This document shows, piece by piece, positions 34,859 to 44,009 of a stretch of 64,000 nucleotides of DNA; within the stretch, counting starts at the first letter, position 1, and each line of letters begins with the position of its first letter. The stretch covers positions 2,752,001 through 2,816,000 of the forward strand of contig NZ_CP162129.1 of the NCBI RefSeq assembly GCF_040834005.1, read 5' to 3'. The DNA comes from Paenibacillus sp. PL2-23. Its GTDB lineage: Bacteria > Bacillota > Bacilli > Paenibacillales > Paenibacillaceae. Position numbers and translations under genes: made by a program. Under the pieces are notes generated by a model. The model had not been told where the DNA came from and ran no database searches. It was given only the letters and a program-made list of their open reading frames with translations.

Positions 34859-36133
34859 TTATTCTCCCGATGTCCCTGATGACGTCCGCTTCTTCAGCCC
34901 TAGAAACGTCATGCGCCCTTCCTGATCCGGCTTGAACGTGTACGTGCGATCATGCCAAGCGTGGCGGAAGCTTGTCTCGGATAGAGGGTACATAGGATTC
35001 CGTTCGCGGCGGTTCCACTCCATATAATAGCCATTGTCGTCACGCTCGACAATCGCCTGGCAGCCAAAGCCCTCATACAAGCCGCTGAGCTCCTCGAAGA
35101 CTTCCTTCGACAGCGCAAAGGAGGGAGGCGCTTCCGGCACACGGGCCTCTTCTCCGAAGACGATACCTGCCAGCTGCTCAGCGAGCCAGGTCACCGGGAC
35201 AAAATCAAAATTGGACAATACGATAACCGTCAGCTCGTCATCGGGATAACGATGAAGCTCGCTGCGATAGCCGCGGTACGCGCCGCCATGGTAGATTCTT
35301 CGGCGGTTATGCTTGCGATCCAGGAACCAGCCCAGTCCATAGCCCGCCTCTTCGTCTCGCAGAATGGGGTCCAGAACGGATTGCGATAACGGCTTCTCCG
35401 TATACAGCGCTCCATCCCATAGCAGGAGATCGCGAGCCGTTGCGTACATGCCTCCAGCGGCATGCACAGCGCTCATATCAATATATTCAGAGGGTGCCAG
35501 CTCCACGCCGTTCGACTGATAGGCCGACGCCAGTCGGGGAATGATCCGTCTGCCGGTGATGATGCCGGAGTCTCGAAGGCTTAGCGGCTCCAATAGCCGG
35601 CTGTGGAGGAAGTCCTCGAAGCTGAGCCCCGACACATGCTCCACAATGAGCCCCAGCAGATAATACCCCGTATTATTGTAAGCAAAGGATTCGCCAGGCG
35701 GGAAGCTGCTTGGCTGCTCCTGAAGCAGCGCGAGGCTCCTCTCCCGCGACAGCGGCCACTTGTTCCAGTTGGCGTTGTAGGCCGGAAGGCTTGTGAAATT
35801 CGGCAGGCCGGACCGATGCTGGAGCAAATGACGAATGGTAACCGGCTCCTTGCGCTGGAAGCCCTGAATGTAATCGGCTGCCAAATCGTCCAGACGCAGC
35901 TTGCCCTCTTGAGCCAGAAGCATAACGGACATCGCCGTAAAGGATTTTGTAATTGACCAGATGCCAAAGCGGGTATCCTTGTCAATAGGAACCTCATGCT
36001 CCGCGCTAGCGAATCCAAAGGACTCTTCATACAGAATTTGGCCGCCAAGCGCGACTAATATATTACCGCTAAGCGGATATTGCTGCCGATAATCCAGCAG
36101 AAACCCGCCGATTCGATCTACTAACGTGGACAT
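34859..36133 (-). CDS. Class C beta-lactamase-like serine hydrolase
   Basis: 424 residues from the ATG at 36133 (GAGGAGG 8 bases upstream; an ATG at 36166 is less likely). Catalytic elements are intact: Ser-x-x-Lys in WSITKSFTA, Tyr-x-Asn in AYNNTGYY, and HGG in IYHGGAYRGY. A C-terminal beta-barrel-like domain of about 90 residues follows. No signal peptide, so it is likely cytoplasmic, unlike penicillin-binding proteins; esterase or peptidase activity is more likely than antibiotic resistance. First gene of the operon with nos. Confidence 0.88.
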   Translation of the reverse strand: MSTLVDRIGGFLLDYRQQYPLSGNILVALGGQILYEESFGFASAEHEVPIDKDTRFGIWSITKSFTAMSVMLLAQEGKLRLDDLAADYIQGFQRKEPVTIRHLLQHRSGLPNFTSLPAYNANWNKWPLSRERSLALLQEQPSSFPPGESFAYNNTGYYLLGLIVEHVSGLSFEDFLHSRLLEPLSLRDSGIITGRRIIPRLASAYQSNGVELAPSEYIDMSAVHAAGGMYATARDLLLWDGALYTEKPLSQSVLDPILRDEEAGYGLGWFLDRKHNRRRIYHGGAYRGYRSELHRYPDDELTVIVLSNFDFVPVTWLAEQLAGIVFGEEARVPEAPPSFALSKEVFEELSGLYEGFGCQAIVERDDNGYYMEWNRRERNPMYPLSETSFRHAWHDRTYTFKPDQEGRMTFLGLKKRTSSGTSGE

Positions 36134-36265
36134 CCCATCTACCTCCTCAGAACTACATAGTATCATATGCGGGCTGGTGGACGCACTTCTGACGGTTTAC
36201 CAGCGAGCATCTATACATTAAGCTTTATAGGAAGTCATATTGAACTGGAGCAGGTGATAAGCGAG

Positions 36266-37324
36266 ATGGAGCATGCGTATAATCATGGAGCGCTGGAAGC
36301 GGAGACGATGCCAGCGATAGAGCGTCTGATGGCCCGTCATTGGCCGCAGTCAGCGGGCTATATAGAGCCGAAGTCCGGGGGCTGGAACAATTCTACCTAT
36401 ATCCTTCAAAGCGCGTCGGGACGATCGGTATTGCGCTTATATAATACGCATAGGGACTTGGATAAAATAACGTTCGAGCATTCCGTGCTGAAGTGTCTAG
36501 CGGGCAACGGGCTTTCCTTCTTTGTGCCGGAGCCGATTGAGTCGCGGGAGGGAGGAACAGTTGCCCGGGTGGAGGATGGCAGCGGGAGATTTGCGTGTCT
36601 TTTTCGTTTTATAGAAGGCGCCCCCGCGGAAGGGGACACGGCCGACTATGCCCGCTCTTTCGGGCAGGCCGCCGGTTCGTTAACCCTGGCGCTAGCGGAA
36701 GCGGACCCCGGCCTGCCGGCTGTCTATCCGCCTTACTATCGGCTGATGGAGGCGTACCCGGCCTGCAGTCCAGAGGCTGTGCGGGAATTTTGCCGCAGGC
36801 CGCCTGAGCCGTTCCAGCAGCTGGAGAAGGAGCTGGCCGTGCTGGAGGAGGCTTATACGCTTGCGACGATTTCACTGGAGGGATTGGAGAGGCTGCCTCA
36901 TCAGCTGGTGCATGGTGATTTGAACGGCTCCAATCTGCTTCTGCAGTCTACCTCTCTTGATCAAGTAGAGGCGTTATTGGACTTTGAGTTCTGTACAAGA
37001 GATATCCGCGCCATGGAAGCGGCGGTCATCTTGTCCGGCATGCTCGGCGGGGGGAGGGAGCGCGAGGCGGTCCGTTTGTTCTGCGAAGGCTATGCCGAGG
37101 CGGTTCAGCTACTGCCAGAGGAGATCGACGCACTGCCGCTTCTGCTGAGACTTCGTATGGTGGACGTGTTCCTGCATTTCTTAAGCCGTTATTGGAACGG
37201 TACTGATCAAAGCCCGATTCTCATCCATCACATCAAGGAGCAGGCGGCCAGCTTAATGGAGCTGGAGAGCAAGGCTTGGCTTTCGGAAGAACTCCAGCTG
37301 CTGCGGAACCGGTACTTGGCTTAA
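36266..37324 (+). CDS. APH-family phosphotransferase (homoserine/choline-kinase-like)
   Basis: 352 residues from the ATG at 36266; a GTG at 36254 and an ATG at 36167 are upstream in frame but no start has a strong ribosome site. Kinase-like fold: GGWNNSTYIL (nucleotide loop), SVLRLYNTHRD (Lys replaced by Arg at this loop), catalytic LVHGDLNGSNLLL (HGD-x4-N) and metal-binding LLDFEFC. The family includes homoserine kinase type II, fructosamine- and aminoglycoside-type kinases; the substrate is not evident. Divergent from the serine hydrolase gene. Confidence 0.85.
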   Translation: MEHAYNHGALEAETMPAIERLMARHWPQSAGYIEPKSGGWNNSTYILQSASGRSVLRLYNTHRDLDKITFEHSVLKCLAGNGLSFFVPEPIESREGGTVARVEDGSGRFACLFRFIEGAPAEGDTADYARSFGQAAGSLTLALAEADPGLPAVYPPYYRLMEAYPACSPEAVREFCRRPPEPFQQLEKELAVLEEAYTLATISLEGLERLPHQLVHGDLNGSNLLLQSTSLDQVEALLDFEFCTRDIRAMEAAVILSGMLGGGREREAVRLFCEGYAEAVQLLPEEIDALPLLLRLRMVDVFLHFLSRYWNGTDQSPILIHHIKEQAASLMELESKAWLSEELQLLRNRYLA

Positions 37325-37345
37325 CAGCTGAGCACCGGTTTTTTT
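37307..37345 (+). terminator. Terminator after the APH kinase gene
   Basis: AACCGGT (37307-37313) pairs with ACCGGTT (37334-37340), with an inner CTTGGC/GCTGAG helix; a run of Ts follows. The 5' arm overlaps the last codons of the kinase gene. Confidence 0.8.
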
Positions 37346-37438
37346 GTGCAACAATGGCGAGATTTGTCGAACGAAAGGTTATAAGGGGGAAAAATAGGAA
37401 ATAACTGAAGGTACCTATTTCGGAAAGCGGTGCTTCCT

Positions 37439-38989
37439 ATGGTCAGAAGACAATCCAATTTGGTGACGCAGCAAAATGTGCGGACGGGCAGCGACGACAA
37501 CGAAAAGGATCGCCGTCCTCTATCCCGCCATCTGCAGCAAAACATCGATTACGTCCATTATCGTCTCCATTCGCCAGGCGATCTCATTACGAAGGAAATT
37601 GAGCTTGGTTCGACAGGGTTATCTTTGGTGCTCATGAGCCTGGACGGCATGATCGATAAAACGCTGGTGCAGCAATATGTCATGAAGCCCATCATCGCTT
37701 ACGCCTCGAAGCTGGACACTGAAGCTGTTGAGCCGGAGCGCCTTGTCAAGCAGCTGAAGGACGAGGTGCTGCCATCAGAGGAGATTCTGTCCGTCTATCG
37801 CATGAATGACGTTCTGTACGCCATCTTGTCGGGCAATACTTGCCTGTTCTTGAACGGCACCGACCATGCGCTGATCATTGGGACAAAGGGCAGCCCCAAA
37901 CGTTCGATTGAGGAGCCACAGACGGAATCGACGATCCGGGGGCCGAAGGATGGCTTCACGGAGGATATTCGAACAAACAGCGCGCTGATTCGCAAGCGGA
38001 TCAAGGACCCCAATCTGCGGATGGACTCCTATCTTATCGGACGCGTCTCGAAGCGGGAGGTGATGGTCGCTTACATGCAGGACATCGTAAACCCGAAGCT
38101 GGTGGAGGAGGTGAAAAAGCGGCTGAATTCGATCGAAATTGATGATGTCGAGGGCTCGGGCTATATTGAGCAATGGATCGCGGACAGCTTTCTGTCGCCG
38201 TTTCCACAAATTCTGAATACGGAGCGTCCGGACCGATTCGCCTCCTCCCTCTTGCAAGGGAAGGTTGGACTGATCGTAGACGGCACGCCCTTCCAGCTCA
38301 TTATGCCCATCAGCATTTCCGATGCCTTCAAGTCGCCGGAGGACTATTATCAGCATTGGCTGGTGTCTTCCTTGATTCGGGCATTGAGGTATATATCCAT
38401 CTTCATTGCCACATTCCTGCCCGGCTTTTATATCTCACTGGCGGAATATCATCACGGCATGATACCATCCAACATTGCGTTTTCGATTGCTTCGGCGCGG
38501 GAGGGAGTGCCGTTCCCCGTCTTCATTGAAGCCATGCTGATGGAGGCGACACTCGAAATCTTAAGGGAGGCCGGCGTGCGGCTCCCGAAGCCAATCGGAC
38601 AGACGATCGGCATCGTCGGCGGTCTGGTCATCGGTGAAGCGGCTGTATCTGCAGGCCTAGTCAGTCCTGTTATGGTTATTGTCGTAGCGGTGACGGCTAT
38701 CGCATCCTTCACGCTGCCCTCGTATTCCTTCGGCATCGTGACGCGCATTTTACGGTTTTTTATTATGATGCTGGCCGCTGTGCTTGGTTTGTTCGGCGTC
38801 ATTCTGGGATTTCTGATCATTTGCATCCACCTAGTCAATTTGAAGAGCTTTGGCTTGCCTTATATGGCGCCAATCTCGCCTTTGCTGCCTTCCGATTGGA
38901 AGGACCTTGTGCTGAGAGCTCCGGTAACCTTTATCCGCAAGCGTCCGGAAATGCTTCAAACCGAAAACAAAAAACGAATGGACGACTAA
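37439..38989 (+). CDS. Spore germination receptor A subunit (GerA/GerK family)
   Basis: 516 residues from the ATG at 37439 (a GTG at 37430 is too close to GGAAAG). Large hydrophilic N-terminal domain (1-300) with LSRHLQQNIDYVHYRLHSPGDLI, EIELGSTGL, SLDGMIDK and IRGPKDGFTEDIRTNSALIRKR, typical of GerA proteins, then five or so membrane helices (about 310-490) including PGFYISLAEYHHGMIPSNI. Sits in the spore inner membrane and with B and C subunits detects germinants. First gene of a three- or four-gene operon. Confidence 0.94.
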   Translation: MVRRQSNLVTQQNVRTGSDDNEKDRRPLSRHLQQNIDYVHYRLHSPGDLITKEIELGSTGLSLVLMSLDGMIDKTLVQQYVMKPIIAYASKLDTEAVEPERLVKQLKDEVLPSEEILSVYRMNDVLYAILSGNTCLFLNGTDHALIIGTKGSPKRSIEEPQTESTIRGPKDGFTEDIRTNSALIRKRIKDPNLRMDSYLIGRVSKREVMVAYMQDIVNPKLVEEVKKRLNSIEIDDVEGSGYIEQWIADSFLSPFPQILNTERPDRFASSLLQGKVGLIVDGTPFQLIMPISISDAFKSPEDYYQHWLVSSLIRALRYISIFIATFLPGFYISLAEYHHGMIPSNIAFSIASAREGVPFPVFIEAMLMEATLEILREAGVRLPKPIGQTIGIVGGLVIGEAAVSAGLVSPVMVIVVAVTAIASFTLPSYSFGIVTRILRFFIMMLAAVLGLFGVILGFLIICIHLVNLKSFGLPYMAPISPLLPSDWKDLVLRAPVTFIRKRPEMLQTENKKRMDD

Positions 38990-39020
38990 GTCGCCCTAGG
39001 CAGGAGGCTGGCAATCCGTT

Positions 39021-40130
39021 ATGAGTAATCGTAATTGGGAGTATGGAGATGAATATATCGGGGGGAAGGAGATGGTATTCACAACCAGCTCCGTTATGAT
39101 TGGCGTTGGCATCCTGACGCTGCCTCGAACGATTGCCCTGTCCACGAGCGCCTCGGATGGCTGGGTTTCCATCCTGCTGGCAGGAGCCATCGCCATGCTG
39201 ATCGCGTGGGTGCTAGCCAGGCTAAGCACCCGATTCCGCAACCGCACGTTTCTTGAATATACATCGGATGTTGCCACCAAGCCTGTCTCATGGTTCGTTG
39301 GCGGCATGTTCGCTATTTATTTTTTGCTCTTCAGCGCCTATATTACGCGATCCGTCTCGGAGATGACCAAACAATACCTGTTCGACAGGACCCCTCTGGA
39401 GGTTATCTCATTATGCTTTATGCTGATCGTTGTGTATGCCGTTGCCGGCTCTCGCACCGGGCTTGTGCGATTAACGGTCCTGTTTCTGCCATTTGTGATT
39501 GTGGTCACCCTGGTGTTCCTGCTGCTCAGCATTAATTTGTTCGAGGTCAGCAAGCTAATGCCGTTGTTTCATTCGGATTGGCAGTCCATTTTACAGGGCT
39601 CCCAGAAATCCATATTTTCGTTCTTGGGCTTTGAGGTGCTGCTTTTCTACAATTCGCTGATGCGGAAGCCAGACAAAACGCCGAAACTTGCCATTATTAG
39701 TGTGGGTCTGCCCGTCACCCTCTATATCTTGATCTATGTGTTCACCATAGGCGTATTCTCCAACGAGGTGACACGCAACATTATGTATCCGACGCTGGAG
39801 CTGGCCCGCGAGGTTACGGTGCCTGGTGAATTTTTTGAGCGGCTGGAGTCGTTATTCCTCACATTCTGGATTGTCTCGATCTTCACAACATCCGCCATTT
39901 CGATGGATGTAACGGTGCAGTCGCTGTGCTTCTTCACAAAGCTGAACAAACGGAAGCTCCTATACATCCTTGCTCCTATCATCTATCTGATTTCCATGGC
40001 GCCGCAAAATATAGTGCAGCTGTCCAACCTGAGCATGCTGATCAGCTATATGGGCTTGCTGACGGCTATCGTCATCCCTCTGCTGTTGTTCGCTATTGTC
40101 AAGCTGCGGGAGGCGACTGGACATGGCTAG
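39021..40130 (+). CDS. Spore germination receptor B subunit (GerB-type permease)
   Basis: 369 residues with about ten membrane helices, APC-superfamily fold as in GerAB, the germinant-binding subunit. The N terminus has GGKEMVFTTSSVMIGVGILTLPR, the permease signature region. AGGAGG lies 13 bases before the ATG, slightly far. Its 3' end overlaps the C-subunit start by 8 bases. Confidence 0.93.
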   Translation: MSNRNWEYGDEYIGGKEMVFTTSSVMIGVGILTLPRTIALSTSASDGWVSILLAGAIAMLIAWVLARLSTRFRNRTFLEYTSDVATKPVSWFVGGMFAIYFLLFSAYITRSVSEMTKQYLFDRTPLEVISLCFMLIVVYAVAGSRTGLVRLTVLFLPFVIVVTLVFLLLSINLFEVSKLMPLFHSDWQSILQGSQKSIFSFLGFEVLLFYNSLMRKPDKTPKLAIISVGLPVTLYILIYVFTIGVFSNEVTRNIMYPTLELAREVTVPGEFFERLESLFLTFWIVSIFTTSAISMDVTVQSLCFFTKLNKRKLLYILAPIIYLISMAPQNIVQLSNLSMLISYMGLLTAIVIPLLLFAIVKLREATGHG

Positions 40131-41322
40131 ACGATTCATGCTGGTTACCGCATTGTTATATGCTATGCTTCCGTTGGCGGGCTGCTGGGATCAGATGGAG
40201 CTGGAGCAGAGGGGATTTGTGATTGGGGTGGCGATTGATGAAGGCGTGACGAAGCCGGAGGAGCTAAGAGGGGGCAAGCAGAGCTTCCGCGTTACGTTCC
40301 AGGAGGTCATACCGGCGGGACTGAAGGATACGGGGCAATCGGGCGAATCGCTGGCTGGCAAATCGTATTTCAATATTACACTTGAAGGGCAAACCATGCT
40401 GTCCATCATCGCGCAGATGTCCTTAATGACCAGCCGATCACCGTTTTTTGAGCATTTGAAGCTGGTTATCGTATCCGAGAAGGTGGCGAGAACGGAATAT
40501 GGCTTCGCGAATGTTCTGGATTATTTCCTCCGAAACAATGATGCCCGCCGCAATGTATCCATTATGGTATCCAAGGGGGAAGCGAAGTCGGTGCTGGATA
40601 CGATGCCGCAGGGGGAAAAAACGCCCGTGCAATTTGTCCAGTCGATCTCAAAAAATCAGGATAGCTATCGGATGGTGCCGGAGACTCGGTTAGGTGATGT
40701 TCATGAATATTTGCTCAAACAGGAAAGCTTTGTTGTGCAGAAGGTGACGACAAGAGACAATTATATATCGTTGATCGGCGCAGCGATTATGGATGGAGAT
40801 GATAACAAGCTGGTTGGTATGCTGGATGAAAAAGAAACGGAGGGCTACAACTATCTCTATAAGGGCATTAAGGGCGGTGTGCTGGAGGTGCCGGTCAATG
40901 ACAATCTTGTTGTATTCAAGGTAGAAAGAGTTGAACGGAAAGTCACTGCGGATGTATCCAATCCCGAGCGGCTGAAATTCGCCATCGAGCTGGATGTGGA
41001 GGGAAGTATGCTGGAGGCGTATGAGCGGCTCGACTATCTGAGTGACATGACGATTGCTGACCTGCAGGACCGCGTAACGGAATCCATTCATGAAGTGGTT
41101 GATGATACAATCAATAAAACGCAGAAGGAAGTCAAAAAGGATGTGCTGGGATTGGGCGTATACCTGAAGGAGCGTCATCCCAAGGTATGGGATCAGGTGC
41201 GCGATGACTGGGATACGGGAGCCAATTATTTTGCCGCCAGCGCAATCGAGGTGAAGACGGTCGTCAGCTTAAGACGAATTGGCTCCGTCAACAATACAGA
41301 GGCACGTGATGGAGAGGGGTAA
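40123..41322 (+). CDS. Spore germination receptor C subunit (GerC lipoprotein)
   Basis: 399 residues from the ATG at 40123 (GGGAGG 8 bases upstream, within the B gene). Lipoprotein signal with lipobox LAGC, then CWDQMELEQRGFVIGVAID, typical of GerC proteins. The rest is the soluble three-domain GerC body, including the ISLIGAAIMDGDDNKLVGML block. Lies on the outer face of the spore inner membrane. A small gene follows after 7 bases. Confidence 0.93.
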   Translation: MARRFMLVTALLYAMLPLAGCWDQMELEQRGFVIGVAIDEGVTKPEELRGGKQSFRVTFQEVIPAGLKDTGQSGESLAGKSYFNITLEGQTMLSIIAQMSLMTSRSPFFEHLKLVIVSEKVARTEYGFANVLDYFLRNNDARRNVSIMVSKGEAKSVLDTMPQGEKTPVQFVQSISKNQDSYRMVPETRLGDVHEYLLKQESFVVQKVTTRDNYISLIGAAIMDGDDNKLVGMLDEKETEGYNYLYKGIKGGVLEVPVNDNLVVFKVERVERKVTADVSNPERLKFAIELDVEGSMLEAYERLDYLSDMTIADLQDRVTESIHEVVDDTINKTQKEVKKDVLGLGVYLKERHPKVWDQVRDDWDTGANYFAASAIEVKTVVSLRRIGSVNNTEARDGEG

Positions 41323-41329
41323 GCTTGTT

Positions 41330-41473
41330 ATGCCATCTATAGGTCAAGTCCCTTCGGGGCTTAGCTTTGTATGCGCCGTTCTGGTGCTGCTTGTGCCGCT
41401 TGCCTGTCATTTGATGGTGGATCAATTAACCAAGCACGGCAATCCACCGTGGAAGAAACGCCGCGAACGTTGA
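41330..41473 (+). CDS. 47-residue single-helix membrane protein ending the ger operon
   Basis: Begins MPSIGQVPSGLSFVCAVLVL, with one hydrophobic helix (about 11-30) and a basic tail (KKRRER). GAGAGGGG lies 10 bases upstream and overlaps the end of the C gene. Many Bacillus ger operons carry a small extra membrane D subunit, but those usually have about 70-80 residues and two helices; this one is shorter, so the link is inference. The stop codon is followed directly by a GTCTTGA/TCAAGAC hairpin (41474-41494). Confidence 0.6.
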   Translation: MPSIGQVPSGLSFVCAVLVLLVPLACHLMVDQLTKHGNPPWKKRRER

Positions 41474-41498
41474 GTCTTGATGGTTCTTCAAGACGCCA

Positions 41499-41536
41499 GC
41501 AGCCCCTGCCCGCATGAACGGGACTGGGGCTGCTTC
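41499..41536. terminator. Hairpin between the ger operon and the GH18 gene
   Basis: GCAGCCCC (41499-41506) pairs with GGGGCTGC (41526-41533), with inner CCCG/CGGG. It lies between convergent genes; T-runs are short (TTCTGCCTTT), so it may act in both directions. Confidence 0.65.
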
Positions 41537-41541
41537 TGCCT

Positions 41542-43470
41542 TTAGCCGGCTTTGGCGCGGAGGAGCTTTGTCCACAGCTCGGCGTCTTCATAGCCGAGGC
41601 GCCAGAAGGCGACGCCGGCCAGATCGTATTTGGCCGCAATCGCGACCCGCTTCAGCACGGTATCATGCGTTTCCGCCCAGAAGACATGCGTATAGCCGTC
41701 CTTGGTATACGTATATTTGTTCTGGCCGGATTCCGGGTCGAATTGAGCGGTTGCGTTGTGCTTCACTATAAGCTCGGGCAGGTCCTTCATGAGAATAGCC
41801 CGATTGTCGATCAGCTTGCCTGCAGCATCGATACGCCACTCCCGCACATAGAACGGGATGCCCAGCATTAGCTTGCTGCGAGGAATGCCGTAATTCAAAT
41901 ATTGGAGCACCCCTTTTTCAGTCCAGCCGAGCCCAGCGACGGAGCCAGGCTCCTTGCTGCCTCGCCAATGCTCGTCATAAGCCATAATGATGACGGTATC
42001 GACAATTGCGCCAATAGCGGCATGATCGTAAGCCGTCCGATGATTCCAGGCGGCGTCGCCGCGAGGCAGATCAATGGATACCTTCAGTCCCTTGGCATGA
42101 GCCGCCGTGGTCAGCTCCTTCACGAAGCCGGTATACGCCGCCCGGTCAGCGGCGGCCACCTCTTCGAAGTCGAGGTTAATGCCGTAGACGCCAAGCGCTG
42201 CTGACTTGCCGACGAGACGGGCAACAAATGCCGCACGGGCTTCGGCGCTGCTCAAAAACGCGGTCGTCAGCGTTCGATCGAAGCCATTATGGACGAGCGG
42301 GGTTACAAGGATGCCTTGCTCCTTCAACGCCTTGACAATAGCCGCATCCGAGGTGTCCTTCATTTCGCCGTCCGCGCTTGTCAGCTCGAACCAGGTGGGG
42401 GAGTCTATAGACAAGCCCTGCGTATTGGCGACGTGGCTTATAATCGTCTGGCTGCCGCCGCTGCCGTTCCAGCCGAGAAGCGTCAACGATTTGGCGTTGC
42501 TCCACAGCCTGCGGCCGTCTAATGTCCGGATCGAGCTGTTCGCATAAGCTTTGGCATAGGTTAATGCGGATGATAGCGTATGGAAGGCTTTAATTTTTTT
42601 GTCGCCCTGGAATACCTCGAGATAGGGATAGCTGGACCAAAGCGATCTGCCGTCCTGCAGCACCTCGGCATTCGCCAGCGTCTTGGCGTATGCGACAGCG
42701 GGCTCCAAACCGATATAGGAGCGGATCAGCTTGCCATTCTGGCGTACCTCGTAGGCAGGAATATTGGAATAGACGACCTTTCCCTTGGAGGCATTCACAA
42801 TCTGGCTATTGGGCAGCTGGGAGGACGCTGCAACAGCCTCCTTCAAGAAGGAATAAGCCGCTGTATCCGGAATCGGCTCGCCGTCACGCAGAAGCTGGTA
42901 GACGGGGGCCGCCGCCTGCTGGGCCGCCGTCTGAGCGGCCGTCAGGTTGTCCCATACCCAAGCATTCGTGGACAGCTCGATAATATGAGCGTTCGACCAC
43001 TTTCTAGCTTCCTTCTTGGCGTCGTCAAGCGTACGGTATTCCCATTCCGGCAAGGTGATGTCGCCTTGATAGAGTCGGTATCTCGTATACGTCTCGTAGC
43101 TCCAGCCTGTCCCCTGCAAATCCCTGACATAAGCATTATTCATAGCTCGTGCGATGGCGACCGCCTGATCATAGCTGCGAAACTCCCACTTGGCAAGCGA
43201 GCTGCCATTCGCATATACCTTGTACCGGGGGAAGTTGTCCCACAGCCATCTCCGGTCGGCAATCGTCTCGACATGGCTGTAAGCGAACCCTCCGGCGTAC
43301 TTAATGGCATCGGCTTCCGTCGTAAATTCCTTCAGCGGCTTGTCGTTCTGATACACCCGGAATTTGGTCATGCCGGCCCCCTGAGCGGCCGATGCGGATT
43401 GCCCAGCCGGCGCAGCGAACGCAGCAAGCAGCGTAACCACCATAGCCAGGAGCATAAATTTGTTTCTCAT
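41542..43470 (-). CDS. Secreted glycoside hydrolase family 18 protein with six N-terminal repeats
   Basis: 642 residues from the ATG at 43470. Signal peptide (about 1-29). Residues about 35-325 hold six degenerate repeats of about 47 residues with the pattern aromatic-x-V-x-Q-x-G, then EF/YRT, a helix with A--YA, and an LW-- end (near 35-81, 82-129, 130-177, 190-238, 239-282, 283-325). The C-terminal GH18 barrel (about 330-642) has YGINLDFEEV: catalytic Glu436 and Asp434 present, while the first Asp of DGxDxDxE is Asn432. GH18 proteins of this type include spore cortex or wall hydrolases (YaaH/SleL-like) that cut GlcNAc linkages. SleL has LysM domains instead, so the repeats here are an unusual anchor. 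Confidence 0.9.
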   Translation of the reverse strand: MRNKFMLLAMVVTLLAAFAAPAGQSASAAQGAGMTKFRVYQNDKPLKEFTTEADAIKYAGGFAYSHVETIADRRWLWDNFPRYKVYANGSSLAKWEFRSYDQAVAIARAMNNAYVRDLQGTGWSYETYTRYRLYQGDITLPEWEYRTLDDAKKEARKWSNAHIIELSTNAWVWDNLTAAQTAAQQAAAPVYQLLRDGEPIPDTAAYSFLKEAVAASSQLPNSQIVNASKGKVVYSNIPAYEVRQNGKLIRSYIGLEPAVAYAKTLANAEVLQDGRSLWSSYPYLEVFQGDKKIKAFHTLSSALTYAKAYANSSIRTLDGRRLWSNAKSLTLLGWNGSGGSQTIISHVANTQGLSIDSPTWFELTSADGEMKDTSDAAIVKALKEQGILVTPLVHNGFDRTLTTAFLSSAEARAAFVARLVGKSAALGVYGINLDFEEVAAADRAAYTGFVKELTTAAHAKGLKVSIDLPRGDAAWNHRTAYDHAAIGAIVDTVIIMAYDEHWRGSKEPGSVAGLGWTEKGVLQYLNYGIPRSKLMLGIPFYVREWRIDAAGKLIDNRAILMKDLPELIVKHNATAQFDPESGQNKYTYTKDGYTHVFWAETHDTVLKRVAIAAKYDLAGVAFWRLGYEDAELWTKLLRAKAG

Positions 43471-43615
43471 GGTTGTACCTATTCCCTCCCTCATCTAGTC
43501 ATCTATTAGACGCAAATAACTAGAGGGAGTTGCGAGATAGAGGTTTTCCAAAAGATGAAAATGGATCTATCTTTATTATTTTTACAGATATATACTATTG
43601 AAGGAGGTGTAAGGA

Positions 43616-43933
43616 ATGTTAATGGAGGAAGAAGTCATACCCCTTTTAAGATGGGGATTTATTTCAGTGATGGGTGCTGTCTTGATCCTGGTTATCCGCT
43701 TAATAGCCAAATATAAAAAGTCAGGCTACAAGTGGATTTTGGCACATTTGGTGTTGTTCTCATGGGGAGCGTTGAGCTGGATAAAGGTTTTGGAAACACG
43801 AGCAACCTCCAGTTCAATCCATAACTCCTTAACCATTGCGGGGATAGGTGTAATCTGGGCAATCAGCATGATGTGCATGAGTAGAGGATTGCTGCTATTG
43901 AGCCGCCCCCCGAGCCCCTCAAAAGATGAGTAG
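43616..43933 (+). CDS. Small three-helix membrane protein, unknown
   Basis: 105 residues with a full AAGGAGG ribosome site. Three membrane helices (about 8-28, 38-58, 70-95) and a charged tail. Codon use and base composition are visibly more A+T-rich than neighbours, suggesting a different origin. No family recognised. It lies alone between the GH18 gene (divergent) and the convergent YxcD-like gene. Confidence 0.65.
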   Translation: MLMEEEVIPLLRWGFISVMGAVLILVIRLIAKYKKSGYKWILAHLVLFSWGALSWIKVLETRATSSSIHNSLTIAGIGVIWAISMMCMSRGLLLLSRPPSPSKDE

Positions 43934-44009
43934 AATAGAAATGGCTAAAACAGCAAAACATCCCGCTTCCGCTAGGGAAGGGGATGTTAGGAGTCCTATA
44001 ATAGAGCTA

